Below are positions 1-8,873 of a stretch of DNA of 64,000 bases, one piece after another. The DNA is from an uncultured Acidobacteriota bacterium. Its GTDB lineage: Bacteria; Acidobacteriota; Blastocatellia; Pyrinomonadales; Pyrinomonadaceae. Numbering within the stretch: position 1 is the first letter of the stretch; every line of letters starts with the position of its first letter. The stretch covers positions 38,012-102,011 of the forward strand of contig CALMYB010000008.1 in the NCBI GenBank assembly GCA_937873515.1. Reading direction: 5' to 3'. Both the position numbers and the translations under genes were made by a program. Under the pieces are notes generated by a model, which was not told where the DNA came from, did no database searches, and saw only the letters and a program-made list of their open reading frames with translations.

Positions 1-710
1 AAAATGTAAAAGCGAAGGGACAAAATTCCTACGAAGCAAATACCGAGGACGGCGACAGCCAAAATGCTCAGCTTCTCCTGCAGTTTCAAAACAGCGATCG
101 TGCCGACAACGAGGAACAAGAGGACAAGTCCATCCTTTAGCAACTGGCTCGACCAAACGATCATTGCCGGCATAACCGCAACAAGGATCGCCGCGGTACG
201 GGCGACACGCCTGTTCTCGTAGAGCTTTCTCGAAAGCACATAGACCGCGGGAGCCGTAGCCGCTCCGAGAACTCCGCAGATCGTCTGTGCTATAAAGATG
301 TTCCGTCCGAAGACGTAATAGATCGCGGCGACAAAATAGTTCATTCCCCAGCCCGAACCGGACAAGCTCGCGATTCTGTGAAGTTCGAAGGGCGTGAGTG
401 TGCTTCCTTTACCGGCCCAGAGGAGCGTTAGCTGATGGCCCCAGTAGTCGTAGCTCTTCGAGTCGCCGCCAAAAAAATCTCGCAGATCGAATATCTCGAT
501 GAACACCCCGACCGCAAGCCGCATAAGAATGGCAAGCAGGAATATCTTCGTCACCGTCTCAGGTTCATCTGTCGTACGATAGATAAGAAAGACGACCGCC
601 GCCGACAGTGTCACGATGGACAAAAGTAAGGCTCCGGCGGTCGGCGAGAACGCCGCTGTCAAACCGATGATCAAAAAGATCGCAATAGCTATTGTCTGAA
701 ATCGCTTCAT
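1..710 (-). CDS. Multi-pass membrane protein of the glycan cluster (3' end outside window)
   Basis: Reading leftward from an ATG at 708-710, the frame stays open to the window edge (about 236 residues), so the C-terminus is missing. It begins MKRFQTIAIAIFLIIG and shows several hydrophobic helices. A soluble loop after the second or third helix contains acidic residues (FFGGDSKSYDYWGH), the layout seen in GT-C type glycosyltransferases (PMT/GT39-like), where an Asp/Glu in the first extracytoplasmic loop is catalytic. It is the last visible gene of a leftward operon of glycosyltransferases, 25 bases after the GT4-like gene. The likely role is lipid-linked sugar transfer or polymerisation at the membrane. 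An O-antigen polymerase is an alternative. The membrane assignment is seen in the sequence; the enzyme class is inferred. Confidence 0.6.
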   Translation of the reverse strand, partial: MKRFQTIAIAIFLIIGLTAAFSPTAGALLLSIVTLSAAVVFLIYRTTDEPETVTKIFLLAILMRLAVGVFIEIFDLRDFFGGDSKSYDYWGHQLTLLWAGKGSTLTPFELHRIASLSGSGWGMNYFVAAIYYVFGRNIFIAQTICGVLGAATAPAVYVLSRKLYENRRVARTAAILVAVMPAMIVWSSQLLKDGLVLLFLVVGTIAVLKLQEKLSILAVAVLGICFVGILSLRFYI

Positions 711-735
711 TTTGAAAAGCCTATTTCTTTTGCCG

Positions 736-1812
736 TTAACTTTTCACGGCAGATCGAAATGCGTCAACGATCAATGGCGTCTTTGCCTTGAGGCTGTACT
801 TTTCGAGTGCGTCTTTAGCACAAACAGCGGACATTTGATTTCTGAGCTTGTGGTCGATCACAAGCAAACTCAGATATTTTTCCCAGTCGGCGTCATCTTT
901 TGCGAGGAAACCATTTTCACCGTGTCGAATAACTTCTAAGTTTGATGCGATCGGGGTTCCTACAGGCACGATGCCCAACGCCATATATTGTGCTGTCTTC
1001 ATTATAAATTTATATGGGTTCCACGGATTGTCGGAAGCCAACGGAACCAGCCCGATCTGTATCTTGCGAAGGTCCTCAACCTCTGTTTCAGAATTCCACA
1101 TTTGAGAGCTGAAATCTACGTCGCGCAATACAATATCCGTTCCGCCGATAAAGTGAAGGTCGCATATTCTCTTTTGTGAGATGTTGCGAAGCGGAGCTTC
1201 CACCAGTTTGAGGTTCTTGAGAGTTGTCGGGCTGCCGCTCCAACCTACGCAGACCCTTTCCGGGGTTTCCGAGAACGGTCGGTACTCGAACTTCGAAGTA
1301 TCGACCAAACTTGGAACCTGCCAGATATTCTTGTTATAGCTTTCAGCAAATTGTCGAATTCCGGACGAATTGACCATCACAACCTTGCTCATCTCGATGA
1401 TCCGCTTGATTTTCCCAAAGAATTTCAAATGAGAGAAGTAACCGTTATATTGGCTCTTGTAGGGCACGAATAGAGGATCATCCAGCTGATAGATGATCGG
1501 CTTCTTTCGTGCGACCAATCTTTCCAACAATGCCGGGCCGATGAGTGCGGCCTCGCGATAAACGAAAACTGCGTCGAAACGGTCGAGTTCTCGCAGCAGG
1601 CGTAGTCTCTCTAGGTAGCCGCGGGCCATCTCATACGCTTTCTTCGCATTTCTCCCGGAAAAGTAAAGCACCTTTCGGAGTTCGTCGTTTTCAAAAGGAG
1701 CAAACTCAACGTGTATGCCTTCGGGCGCGAGTACTTTCTCCCACAGCTCGATGCTCCCACGCTGCCCGGGAGAATAACCAAGTTGGTTTGGAACCAGCGC
1801 AAGTACACGCAC
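736..1812 (-). CDS. Glycosyltransferase, GT4-like (GT-B fold)
   Basis: 358 residues starting MRVLALVPNQLG, a typical N-terminal GT-B strand. The C-terminal half carries the usual GT4 donor-site features: VGWSGSPTT at the start of the second Rossmann domain, then GLVPLASDNPWNPYKF, YMALGIVPVGTP and a GENGFLAKD segment. The E-x7-E motif is not evident, so the acceptor/donor class is uncertain. It should transfer an activated sugar to a growing glycan on the cytoplasmic side of the membrane. Its ATG shares one base with the stop of the upstream GT4 gene, which indicates translational coupling. Family placement is by recognition of conserved blocks; the sugar cannot be told from sequence. Confidence 0.8.
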   Translation of the reverse strand: MRVLALVPNQLGYSPGQRGSIELWEKVLAPEGIHVEFAPFENDELRKVLYFSGRNAKKAYEMARGYLERLRLLRELDRFDAVFVYREAALIGPALLERLVARKKPIIYQLDDPLFVPYKSQYNGYFSHLKFFGKIKRIIEMSKVVMVNSSGIRQFAESYNKNIWQVPSLVDTSKFEYRPFSETPERVCVGWSGSPTTLKNLKLVEAPLRNISQKRICDLHFIGGTDIVLRDVDFSSQMWNSETEVEDLRKIQIGLVPLASDNPWNPYKFIMKTAQYMALGIVPVGTPIASNLEVIRHGENGFLAKDDADWEKYLSLLVIDHKLRNQMSAVCAKDALEKYSLKAKTPLIVDAFRSAVKS

Positions 1813-3050
1813 TATCTTTGTAATATCCTGTCGTAAATTCGTCGATATTGTTTCCCGCCGACGGTTTTGAGGTCAAATTCGCGGCGGGCGGTTTCGCGGC
1901 AGCGGGTGGAGACGTCGCCGAGGGCGGCGATGCGGTCGAGGGCTTTGAGGTAGCTTGCTTCGTCAAAGCCGTCGAGCAGGACGCCGACGCGGTTCTCCTC
2001 GATAAGTGTATCAACATCGCCGACGCCGCGGTTAGCGATGATCGGCAGCCCGCAGGCGAGATATTCGGGAATTTTCGTAGGCGAGCGCGACGCCGTTGCA
2101 AACGTCGCCTGCACGATCGAAAGTGCTATATCGGACGCTTCCAAATACCCTTGGATCTCGGATGCAGGCACCTTATTCACAAAAAAGTCACTTGAGGCGA
2201 AGCCGTGTGCTTCCAGCAACGGAATGATCTTTTCAGGATCGCTTTGGGTGAGGAACATTGCAAAAACGCTCGGATCCGCTCGTCGGGCGGCGGCCAAAAG
2301 ATCCGCGATCTCATCGGTCAAGTACAGACCGCCGAGGGCTCCGAGGTGCAGAATAACCTTTCTCCCCTTAAGCGACAACTCGTCGCGCATTCGCCCGCGC
2401 ATTTCTGCAGCATCGCCCGCGAATCTATTCTCAAAATCCACGCAGCAGGGAATGACCTCGACGGGATGGCCAAGGTGATCGCGGCCCGTTTCGCGGGATT
2501 CTGCGAACAGGATATCACGAGCTTTCTCTGTGAGGACGACGAAGGCGTCCGCTTCACGCATCAGCCAGCGTTCGACGCGTTTTGCGGCACGGAAGAGCCA
2601 GCCGCCCGCGGGCCAGCGTCCCGCGTCGGTGTATTCCTCCGGGAAGAATCCGCGAATATCAAAGAGCAGCTTTGGCCGCACATGCGAGAATTTGCGTGCG
2701 ATGGCGGCCATCAGCATCGGCAGATGCACGCGTGCGTGCAGAACGTCGTAACGCTCGCGTGCGACGAGCCGCCTTACACGCAGCGTGCCGCGCAGAACGT
2801 CGTACGCGGTCGCCGGCACGCTCGGCCATTTGTGATACCCAAGGCAATGCCACGCGATGCCTTCGCCCGCAAGCCGCTCTCTCGCCTCGTCGATCTCGTC
2901 ACGCGTCCACTTCTCTTTAAGCTCCGGCTCGAACGTGAGCAACGACACCTCAACGCCGCCTTTCCCGATCTCACGCAAATACGGCAGCACCTGCGTCTGC
3001 ACAAGCGGCTCCCGCATCCCAAAATAACAAATATAAAGCGTCTTAGGCAT
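1812..3050 (-). CDS. Glycosyltransferase family 4
   Basis: 412 residues from the ATG at 3048-3050 (MPKTLYICYFGMREP). A TTG six bases upstream is also open, but the ATG overlaps the stop of the preceding GT61 gene (TAA at 3043-3045) by eight bases, as in coupled genes. The N-terminal domain has a long helical stretch with an Arg-rich segment. The C-terminal domain shows VILHLGALGGLY, then EYLACGLPIIANRGVGDVD, the usual GT4 donor-binding block. The role is sugar transfer in the same surface-glycan pathway as its neighbours. GC is high compared with the adjacent GT61 gene. Confidence 0.85.
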   Translation of the reverse strand: MPKTLYICYFGMREPLVQTQVLPYLREIGKGGVEVSLLTFEPELKEKWTRDEIDEARERLAGEGIAWHCLGYHKWPSVPATAYDVLRGTLRVRRLVARERYDVLHARVHLPMLMAAIARKFSHVRPKLLFDIRGFFPEEYTDAGRWPAGGWLFRAAKRVERWLMREADAFVVLTEKARDILFAESRETGRDHLGHPVEVIPCCVDFENRFAGDAAEMRGRMRDELSLKGRKVILHLGALGGLYLTDEIADLLAAARRADPSVFAMFLTQSDPEKIIPLLEAHGFASSDFFVNKVPASEIQGYLEASDIALSIVQATFATASRSPTKIPEYLACGLPIIANRGVGDVDTLIEENRVGVLLDGFDEASYLKALDRIAALGDVSTRCRETARREFDLKTVGGKQYRRIYDRILQR

Positions 3051-4017
3051 CAGCAATCCATTGCTCGAATTCTTCTATATTGACGCGAACGTTGTCTGTA
3101 TCAAGCGTGAACGCGTTTTCCGGGAATTCACGATCTGCGAACAGATAGGTGTGGCTAATACCAAGTACATCCGCGAGCCGTCTATAGCAGGCATTGAAAT
3201 AATCTCTAGCGTCAAAATCGCCTGGATAGATCTCGATCACGTGAGATCCTCGCGGCATGAAAAGCATATTCGTAAGGCCCGCACCGTGTAGCGATACGAG
3301 AGTGGAGCATTCGGAAAAAATACGAACCTGCTCCACGAAGGACATATTATCGAGTTCTAAACAGTCGAAACCAGATTCAGAAAGAAAGGAGATAACCTCG
3401 TCTTCGTTTACTACTTTTCGTGCGCGAGCCCCCCGCCTAGAAATATAGATCTTGCGAGTTCTGCCTGAACGGGAACTGTCGGGCACGACTCGATCAAGCA
3501 GACGCTGACGGAAAAGGTTGATCTGCGCTTCGTTGAAGTGGCCGGAATATGGGTTCGAAATGATATCTAGTTCTTTGAAATACGTTCCTCCGGATAACTG
3601 AAAGGTGTTGTTGAACCCGAATAGCTCAAGAAACTCGTTTACAAAACTTGGACACTTTTCGGGCAAAATTATTTTACTCTTTCTACATTGGTCTTCGAAG
3701 AGAAACATCTTTAGAGCGACCTCCGCTAACCAGTGGTGATAACCAGTTCCCCAAAGGTTGAAAACATGCACATACCGATCAGATCGAGGCGCAAGTGAAA
3801 GCGGATGCATCAGTAACGATCCAACAGCCATCAAGTTCATCTCAAGGCGTGATCTTCCAGTCACAAAATCGAATAAGCACGCCGGGTCGACCCCACGGAG
3901 AGAGATAGCTAGAGACGAATGAGTTACAACACAATGACTGACCTTCTTAACGTGAAGATCACCTGAAGGTCTATTTGCGATCGCTTCAGGTGGTGGAGAA
4001 GCATTCCTCTTGTTCAT
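3043..4017 (-). CDS. Glycosyltransferase family 61 (DUF563)
   Basis: 324 residues. The hallmark GT61 blocks are present: YHHWLAEVALKMFLFED near residue 95, IYISRRGARARKVVNEDEV near 200, and a C-terminal VSLHGAGLTNMLFMPRGSHVIEI block with the conserved HGAGLTN. GT61 enzymes transfer xylose, GlcNAc or related sugars in eukaryotes and occur in bacterial polysaccharide clusters; the substrate here is unknown. The gene is visibly more AT-rich than the flanking glycosyltransferases, which is common for cassette-like exchange in glycan loci. It overlaps the downstream GT4 by eight bases and sits 18 bases after the upstream GT2 stop. Confidence 0.85.
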   Translation of the reverse strand: MNKRNASPPPEAIANRPSGDLHVKKVSHCVVTHSSLAISLRGVDPACLFDFVTGRSRLEMNLMAVGSLLMHPLSLAPRSDRYVHVFNLWGTGYHHWLAEVALKMFLFEDQCRKSKIILPEKCPSFVNEFLELFGFNNTFQLSGGTYFKELDIISNPYSGHFNEAQINLFRQRLLDRVVPDSSRSGRTRKIYISRRGARARKVVNEDEVISFLSESGFDCLELDNMSFVEQVRIFSECSTLVSLHGAGLTNMLFMPRGSHVIEIYPGDFDARDYFNACYRRLADVLGISHTYLFADREFPENAFTLDTDNVRVNIEEFEQWIADA

Positions 4018-4035
4018 AAAAGTTTGCCCGCATCA

Positions 4036-4908
4036 CTATCGCCGCAATCTCCTTATCGGAAACTCCAAAAAATACCTCAAATTCGCCGGACGCCGCCAAA
4101 TGCTCTTGGCCGCGTTCCGCAAGAAGCCGCCGTACTGCCCCGCCTGAAAATACGACCCCGCAAGCACGAGATAAAGCTTTGCGTAACATTCGTTCTTGAT
4201 GGGATGGAGTTCGCGGTCATCTGCGAACGCCTTGCCGAATCCGATCAGCATCGCCCGCTCCATTCGGGCGATGTTGGTGTGTCCGCCTTTTCCGTGCTGG
4301 CGATAGAACAGAAGCGGTTCCGAGACAAAGCCGTACTTCCATTTGCGCGCGATCCGATACGAAAGATCCCAGTCCTCAGACGGATGGAGATTCGGGTTCG
4401 CGTCATACCCTCCGACACTCCAGAAGCCCTCGCGTCGGATCATAGTCGTCCCTCCGGGAGCCGTGATCGACGGCTCAAACCGTAGCAATTTGTCGGCAAC
4501 CCAACCTTCGCTGCCGCTCAGATTCGCGTCTAATAGTTTGCTATCTGCATCGACATTCTGAAATCCGCAATGCACAAGCCCGATCTCCGGGTCGCTTTCG
4601 AAGACAGCGAGCTGCTTCTCAAGCTTTGTCGGTGCCCAGTAATCATCAGCGTCGAGGAAGGCGAGAAATTCGCCAGTTGCGATCTCGGCTCCTTTGTTGC
4701 GAGCCGCTCCGACGCCTTGGTTCTGCTGGCGGATGACGATTATCCTTTCCCCGTAGCTCGCAAGGATCTCGCCGCTGTCATCCGTAGAGCCGTCGTCAAC
4801 AACAATTACCTCATGCGGAGCAACAGTCTGCCCCAACGCGCTGTCCACCGCCTCACGCAAAAATCGCCCATAATTGTAGTTTGGGATAATTACGCTGACG
4901 TTATCCAA
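4036..4908 (-). CDS. Glycosyltransferase family 2
   Basis: 290 residues with a classical GT-A N-terminus: VSVIIPNYNYGRFL at the start, VVDDGSTDD near residue 38, NKGAEIATGEFLAFLDADDYW near 75-95 (nucleotide-sugar DxD-type acid cluster), and a GGTTMIRREGFWSVGGYD block followed by EDWDLSYRIARK, the ED-type catalytic base region. No membrane segment is evident, so it acts in the cytoplasm or peripherally on the membrane. Its start overlaps the end of the following GT4 gene by eight bases, which supports one transcript. Confidence 0.9.
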   Translation of the reverse strand: MDNVSVIIPNYNYGRFLREAVDSALGQTVAPHEVIVVDDGSTDDSGEILASYGERIIVIRQQNQGVGAARNKGAEIATGEFLAFLDADDYWAPTKLEKQLAVFESDPEIGLVHCGFQNVDADSKLLDANLSGSEGWVADKLLRFEPSITAPGGTTMIRREGFWSVGGYDANPNLHPSEDWDLSYRIARKWKYGFVSEPLLFYRQHGKGGHTNIARMERAMLIGFGKAFADDRELHPIKNECYAKLYLVLAGSYFQAGQYGGFLRNAAKSIWRRPANLRYFLEFPIRRLRR

Positions 4909-6055
4909 AGTATCTTGAGTCCTTTCTTAGCCATTGCAGATATGCCTCATCGCACACAGCCTGCGTTTTTCGCACCTCGAATCGTTCGGTGACGGCGATG
5001 CCGTTATCACCCATTATTTTCCACCTCTCCTTGGAAGCGAGTATCTTCGTGATCCCGTCCGCGATGGAATCTGGTTCTCCATCTTCCATTAGAAATCCGT
5101 TCTCGCCATCGACGATGATCTCCGGCGCAACACCGACCTTTGTTGTAAGGATCGGTTTGCCGAGCGCGAACGCCTCGATGAATATCATACCGAAAGACTC
5201 GGCCAGAGACGGATGTACGAGGACATCAAAACTCTGCATAACGGAAGCAATGTCGGTTCGCGATCCCACGAGGAATACTTCATCGGTAATGCCGAGCGAA
5301 TCGACCAGCCGCTGCAAGCCGGAGCGGTCGCCCGCTCCGGCTATCGCGAGCACGACATCAGAGCGGTCCGCTGCAGCCTTGGCAAAGCCCTTTATCAAAT
5401 TCTCAAAGTTCTTTAGTCGGTACAAACGCCCAACGGCCCCAAGAACGATCTTGTCGTCGATGTCGAACTCGCGTCGGAAATTGTTCGTTTGTCGAGCCTT
5501 TTCCCGCCAGCCATCAAGATCGAATCCATGATAAAGGACCGATATTTTCCTTTCCGGGACCTTTAGGTCGCGAACAAAAACGTCTCTCATCTGCTTAGAT
5601 GGAGCGATAGTATGCTTTGCCAAGAACCGCCCGCAGGATCCGTCAACAAAGGTCAGCAGTTTCCTGTGATACAAGGGCGTCTCGGATGAGTGGTGACCCG
5701 TAAAGATCGTTACCGGCACACGCGCAAGCCTCGCGGCCATAAGGCCGATGAGGCTTGCGTCCATCAAGTGGGTCTGCACGATCTCGATCCGCTCCTTGCG
5801 AAAGATCGAGTAGAGCTTCAACAGAGCGCCGAAGGCATTCTTTCTGGACGTATAGCCAAGAGACCGGACAGGTATGCCGATCTCCGCCATCTGTTCCGTC
5901 AGCCCTGCATCGGCCCTCAACGTGACTATTCTATAATCGAACTTCTCGCGATCCGAGAACTCTATCGAGTTGAACAGAAGCGGATTCGGCGTGCAATTGT
6001 CGAGAACATGACAGAAGCGCGCCTGACTCGCCGTTTCGTCTAAGTAGCTACTCAT
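4901..6055 (-). CDS. Glycosyltransferase family 4
   Basis: 384 residues. The N-terminal domain has RIEIVQTHLMDASLIGLMAARLARVP and a TGHH segment. The C-terminal domain has VLGAVGRLYRLKNFENLIKGF, the usual start of the GT4 domain, then VHPSLAESFGMIFIEAFALGKPI containing the E-x7-E motif, and GENGFLMEDGEPD. This is a retaining GT-B enzyme using a nucleotide sugar. The ATG follows immediately after the stop of the FkbM gene (stop 6056-6058, start 6055), and the 3' end overlaps the GT2 gene. Specificity cannot be read from sequence. Confidence 0.9.
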   Translation of the reverse strand: MSSYLDETASQARFCHVLDNCTPNPLLFNSIEFSDREKFDYRIVTLRADAGLTEQMAEIGIPVRSLGYTSRKNAFGALLKLYSIFRKERIEIVQTHLMDASLIGLMAARLARVPVTIFTGHHSSETPLYHRKLLTFVDGSCGRFLAKHTIAPSKQMRDVFVRDLKVPERKISVLYHGFDLDGWREKARQTNNFRREFDIDDKIVLGAVGRLYRLKNFENLIKGFAKAAADRSDVVLAIAGAGDRSGLQRLVDSLGITDEVFLVGSRTDIASVMQSFDVLVHPSLAESFGMIFIEAFALGKPILTTKVGVAPEIIVDGENGFLMEDGEPDSIADGITKILASKERWKIMGDNGIAVTERFEVRKTQAVCDEAYLQWLRKDSRYFG

Positions 6056-6931
6056 TTAGCAACTCTCGCGAACGCAAACAATGTCGAAATGGCACCCGGA
6101 GAAGTCATCTTTTGAAGAGAGCACATTCCCGCTTTCCGAATTAGTTATGCTATAGCCGTAATCTTCTAGGAACATGACCGCTTCCTTTGCACTCGCTCCC
6201 TGTTGTCTCAAATTGTTGTCATCGATCTCAATAAAAAGTGCCGGAGAGAACGTTTTCAGAAGCTCCCTCGCACCGGCAAGGACTTCCATTTCGAATCCCT
6301 CAACATCGATTTTGATTAGGTCGATTTTGTCAATTTCGTTCTGCTGGACCCATTTGTCCAACCGGCACATTTTCACCTTATGCCATTCTTGCCTATCTAC
6401 TGGAACACCCACTCTGTTCATCCCGCGATTACTCTCCGTATTTACGACCAGAGTCAGTTCCCCTTCCTCTCGGCCCAAGCCAATATTCTCGACACTGATG
6501 TGATGGAAAGTGTTGAGACCTAAATTCTTGACGCAGATGGCAAAATTGACCGGATCAGGTTCAAATCCGTAAGCCCGGCCATTCTCAGCTATGATCTTCG
6601 CGAATTGCAGAATGGTCGATCCGTAGTTGGTGCCGACATCAAGAACGGTATCACCCGCCTTAACCAAGCTCATCAATTTCTCATGCGAGCGATCTTTGAA
6701 GCCAAAATACAGGTAGTGACTTACATAATCGTGTATATCCAAGCTGAGCTTAATGCCCTTATACTCGAACGTCCTATCCGAGCCGGCCGGATATTGGTAG
6801 TTGTTCGGCACTAATCGAGCCGCTATGGATTCGGCCTCTTTGCCGGTCGACAGTTTTCGCAGGTGCCGTTCCAGGAACGGCACGCGAAGAACTTCGCGGA
6901 AGATATTAAATATCTTTGTTTTGGTTTGCAT
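6056..6931 (-). CDS. FkbM-family SAM-dependent methyltransferase
   Basis: 291 residues. SAM motif I is visible as VLDVGTNYGSTILQFAK, followed by GFEPDPVNFAICVKNLGLN and IDLIKIDVEGFEMEVLAGA, which is the FkbM signature (IKIDVEGxExxVL). FkbM enzymes O-methylate sugars or polyketides. In a glycan operon the likely role is methylation of a sugar hydroxyl, often capping or modifying the chain. The gene is AT-richer than its neighbours, like the GT61 gene. It lies six bases after the flippase stop and abuts the GT4 start. Confidence 0.88.
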   Translation of the reverse strand: MQTKTKIFNIFREVLRVPFLERHLRKLSTGKEAESIAARLVPNNYQYPAGSDRTFEYKGIKLSLDIHDYVSHYLYFGFKDRSHEKLMSLVKAGDTVLDVGTNYGSTILQFAKIIAENGRAYGFEPDPVNFAICVKNLGLNTFHHISVENIGLGREEGELTLVVNTESNRGMNRVGVPVDRQEWHKVKMCRLDKWVQQNEIDKIDLIKIDVEGFEMEVLAGARELLKTFSPALFIEIDDNNLRQQGASAKEAVMFLEDYGYSITNSESGNVLSSKDDFSGCHFDIVCVRESC

Positions 6932-6937
6932 TTGTGC

Positions 6938-8560
6938 CTAGATTCCGACCGCATTGAGGAACCTTTTAACAAGCCATGTGCGTTCGGGAACACTAAGTAC
7001 CTTGAACACAACGATCAAAAGGTATAGGAAAAGAGAAACCGCGACGATCAATAGGGTTGTCGTCAAAGCTCCGAATATTGCAAAGAGTACAATGCCGGGC
7101 AAGAGCAAGACCACCGCAGCCGAGAACCATTTGGCGCGCTCGACGAAGTAGGACATATTGAGCGTCGCGATCGACTTCCCAAATGCAAAGTAAATGAAGC
7201 CATTGACGGCCCCGAGAATCGCCCACGCCGATGCTGAACCTTCGATTCCAAATGTTCTAGTCAGAATGAATAACAGCCCAAGGTACGGAAGCAGTTCGAT
7301 CCAATATAGTTTCGCGAGCAGTTGTGACTTTCCTGTTGAAAGCAACAAACTTAAAGGCACATAAGCGGGGAGCAGAAAGAGGAGTCCGCCGAGGAGAATA
7401 AAAAGAGGCCGCGTACTGTTTTCTCCAAAGGCCGGGCCTGCCCAGAGAGTAAAGAATCTTCGTGCGCATACGGCTAGGATCACACAACCCGGCACCAAGA
7501 TTACCAAGTTGAAAAAGACGGCACGCGAAAACAATTCGCTAAGCTCAGCCATTTTTCCGGCTACCCATAATTGGCTAAAGGACGGCACGAGCGACTGGGC
7601 GAGCGAATTCCCAAACATTATCGCCATGCTCGCAAAGGTAAATGCGACGGAATAGTACGCGAGCATCTCAACCGACACCAATGCCGGAAGGATTCCTTTT
7701 TCTGCGTTCAAGAGAATAAGGGACGCCAGGCCTGCGATCGCTAATGCGCCGCCGAATTTTAGCATTGGGCGGAGGGCTTGGCGGTCGAGGGAGAAACGGA
7801 AGAGTTGGGGGAGCAGGCGGCCGGAGGTGTAGATGTGGCCGGCGAGTGTGAGGAGGCTTGCGATGAAAAGCACGACGACGGCGCCGAGTATGCCGCCGCC
7901 GAGGTAGATGACGACGGGCGTTGCGGCGATGCCGAGCATACGAAAGCCTGAGGTCACAAAGGTGTTCAGATCCATACGCAGGCGGTCGAGCTGCGGCGTG
8001 TTGAAGATGCTGTTCAGAAAATTCAGCACGAAAGTAAATGCCGCGACCTTCAGTGCCAGCGAAGCCTCAACGTGCAGGTGTTCGGGCACGTTAAAGAGCG
8101 TCGCGAGCCAGCCTGAGAGCACGAATATCAGGATCGCAAAGGGAATCGAGAGTGCGAGCGAGAGCACGGCGGCCGTGCGTACGGTGCGTGCCTCTTTTTC
8201 CGCATCGCCTGCGGCGTACGCCTCGGAACCGAACTTCGTCGAGGCAATGCCCATCCCAAGATCCGCGAATCCAAGATAGGTCGGGATCAGCCCCACGAGA
8301 ATGAGTACGCCGTAGCCTTCGGCGCCAAGGAGCCGGATCGTGAAAGGTGTCGCCACAAGCGAGACGGCAAGCGGCGCGACTTGGCCGGCAAGCGTCCAGA
8401 GCGAACCCTTGACCACCTTCGTCGTCATCCCGGCCGTCGATGGCGGTACGAGCACAGGCGCGTCCGGTCCCGCGGCCGTAGGTTCGGCCGTCGCGGATGG
8501 CAGCGTCGGTGACGCGTCCGAAGAGTTTGATCCGTTTTGCTGCAGAGCGATAGGGAGCAT
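6938..8560 (-). CDS. Wzx-like polysaccharide flippase (MOP superfamily)
   Basis: 540 residues. After a low-complexity Ser/Pro/Ala-rich N-terminal tail of about 45 residues come about twelve to fourteen hydrophobic helices starting VVKGSLWTLAGQVAPLAVSLV, with the family's typical FTIRLLGAEGYGVLILV at the first loop and FADLGMGIASTKFGSEAYA. Such proteins flip lipid-linked glycans across the inner membrane. A second possible start is the internal Met at about residue 45, where homology usually begins. It is the first gene of the tight leftward operon, with a candidate promoter upstream. Confidence 0.88.
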   Translation of the reverse strand: MLPIALQQNGSNSSDASPTLPSATAEPTAAGPDAPVLVPPSTAGMTTKVVKGSLWTLAGQVAPLAVSLVATPFTIRLLGAEGYGVLILVGLIPTYLGFADLGMGIASTKFGSEAYAAGDAEKEARTVRTAAVLSLALSIPFAILIFVLSGWLATLFNVPEHLHVEASLALKVAAFTFVLNFLNSIFNTPQLDRLRMDLNTFVTSGFRMLGIAATPVVIYLGGGILGAVVVLFIASLLTLAGHIYTSGRLLPQLFRFSLDRQALRPMLKFGGALAIAGLASLILLNAEKGILPALVSVEMLAYYSVAFTFASMAIMFGNSLAQSLVPSFSQLWVAGKMAELSELFSRAVFFNLVILVPGCVILAVCARRFFTLWAGPAFGENSTRPLFILLGGLLFLLPAYVPLSLLLSTGKSQLLAKLYWIELLPYLGLLFILTRTFGIEGSASAWAILGAVNGFIYFAFGKSIATLNMSYFVERAKWFSAAVVLLLPGIVLFAIFGALTTTLLIVAVSLFLYLLIVVFKVLSVPERTWLVKRFLNAVGI

Positions 8561-8612
8561 CTTTAGTACCTGTTACGCTTCGTGAGGATCAGGCTGATGT
8601 CTCCAGCGTTCG

Positions 8613-8641
8613 AGTCTATTTCGGCACGGCAGAGATGTCAA
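8613..8641 (-). promoter_or_regulatory. Candidate sigma70-type promoter for the glycan operon
   Basis: On the minus strand TTGACA (8636-8641) and TAGACT (8613-8618) are separated by exactly 17 bases, about 50 bases upstream of the flippase ATG. Only the element match and the position support it. Confidence 0.4.
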
Positions 8642-8719
8642 TCACCCTCAAAAAGCAGGCCGTCAAAGTGCACGACCTTCGCTATCATAAACGACCGTTC
8701 GACGCGTTTGAAGCACAAA

Positions 8720-8773
8720 ATGCACAGAATGCACGAAATGCACAAAATGCACGAAATGCACGAAATGCACGAT
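8720..8773. repeat. 9-bp tandem repeat, unit ATGCACNNN, six copies
   Basis: ATGCAC recurs every nine bases at 8720, 8729, 8738, 8747, 8756 and 8765, with A/G-rich fillers. It is intergenic between the flippase and the DegT gene. Confidence 0.9.
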
Positions 8774-8777
8774 TTTG

Positions 8778-8873
8778 TGAATGGTGAATTGTCAATGGTG
8801 AATGGTGAATGGTTAATGGTGAATGGTTAATGGTTCTACTCACTCACCACTCACCACTCACCACTCACCACTC
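8778..8873. repeat. Heptamer microsatellites reaching into the DegT 3' end
   Basis: Two blocks of 7-bp units: GTGAATG/GTTAATG variants over about 8778-8834, then CTCACCA units over about 8840-8873. The second block overlaps the last codons and the stop codon of the DegT gene (stop at 8858-8860), so the terminal Ser-Gly-Glu-Trp codons are read from the repeat. Similar heptamers recur at 34579-34650. Confidence 0.85.

Noticed and set aside
2205..3083. 292-residue plus-strand open frame
   Set aside because: It lies antisense to the GT4 gene, whose protein has clear family motifs; the antisense product has no recognisable features and is composition-driven.
8720..8873. Possible CRISPR array from regularly spaced repeats
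   Set aside because: The repeat units are only 7-9 bases, with no 25-35 base spacers and no cas genes nearby; these are simple tandem repeats.
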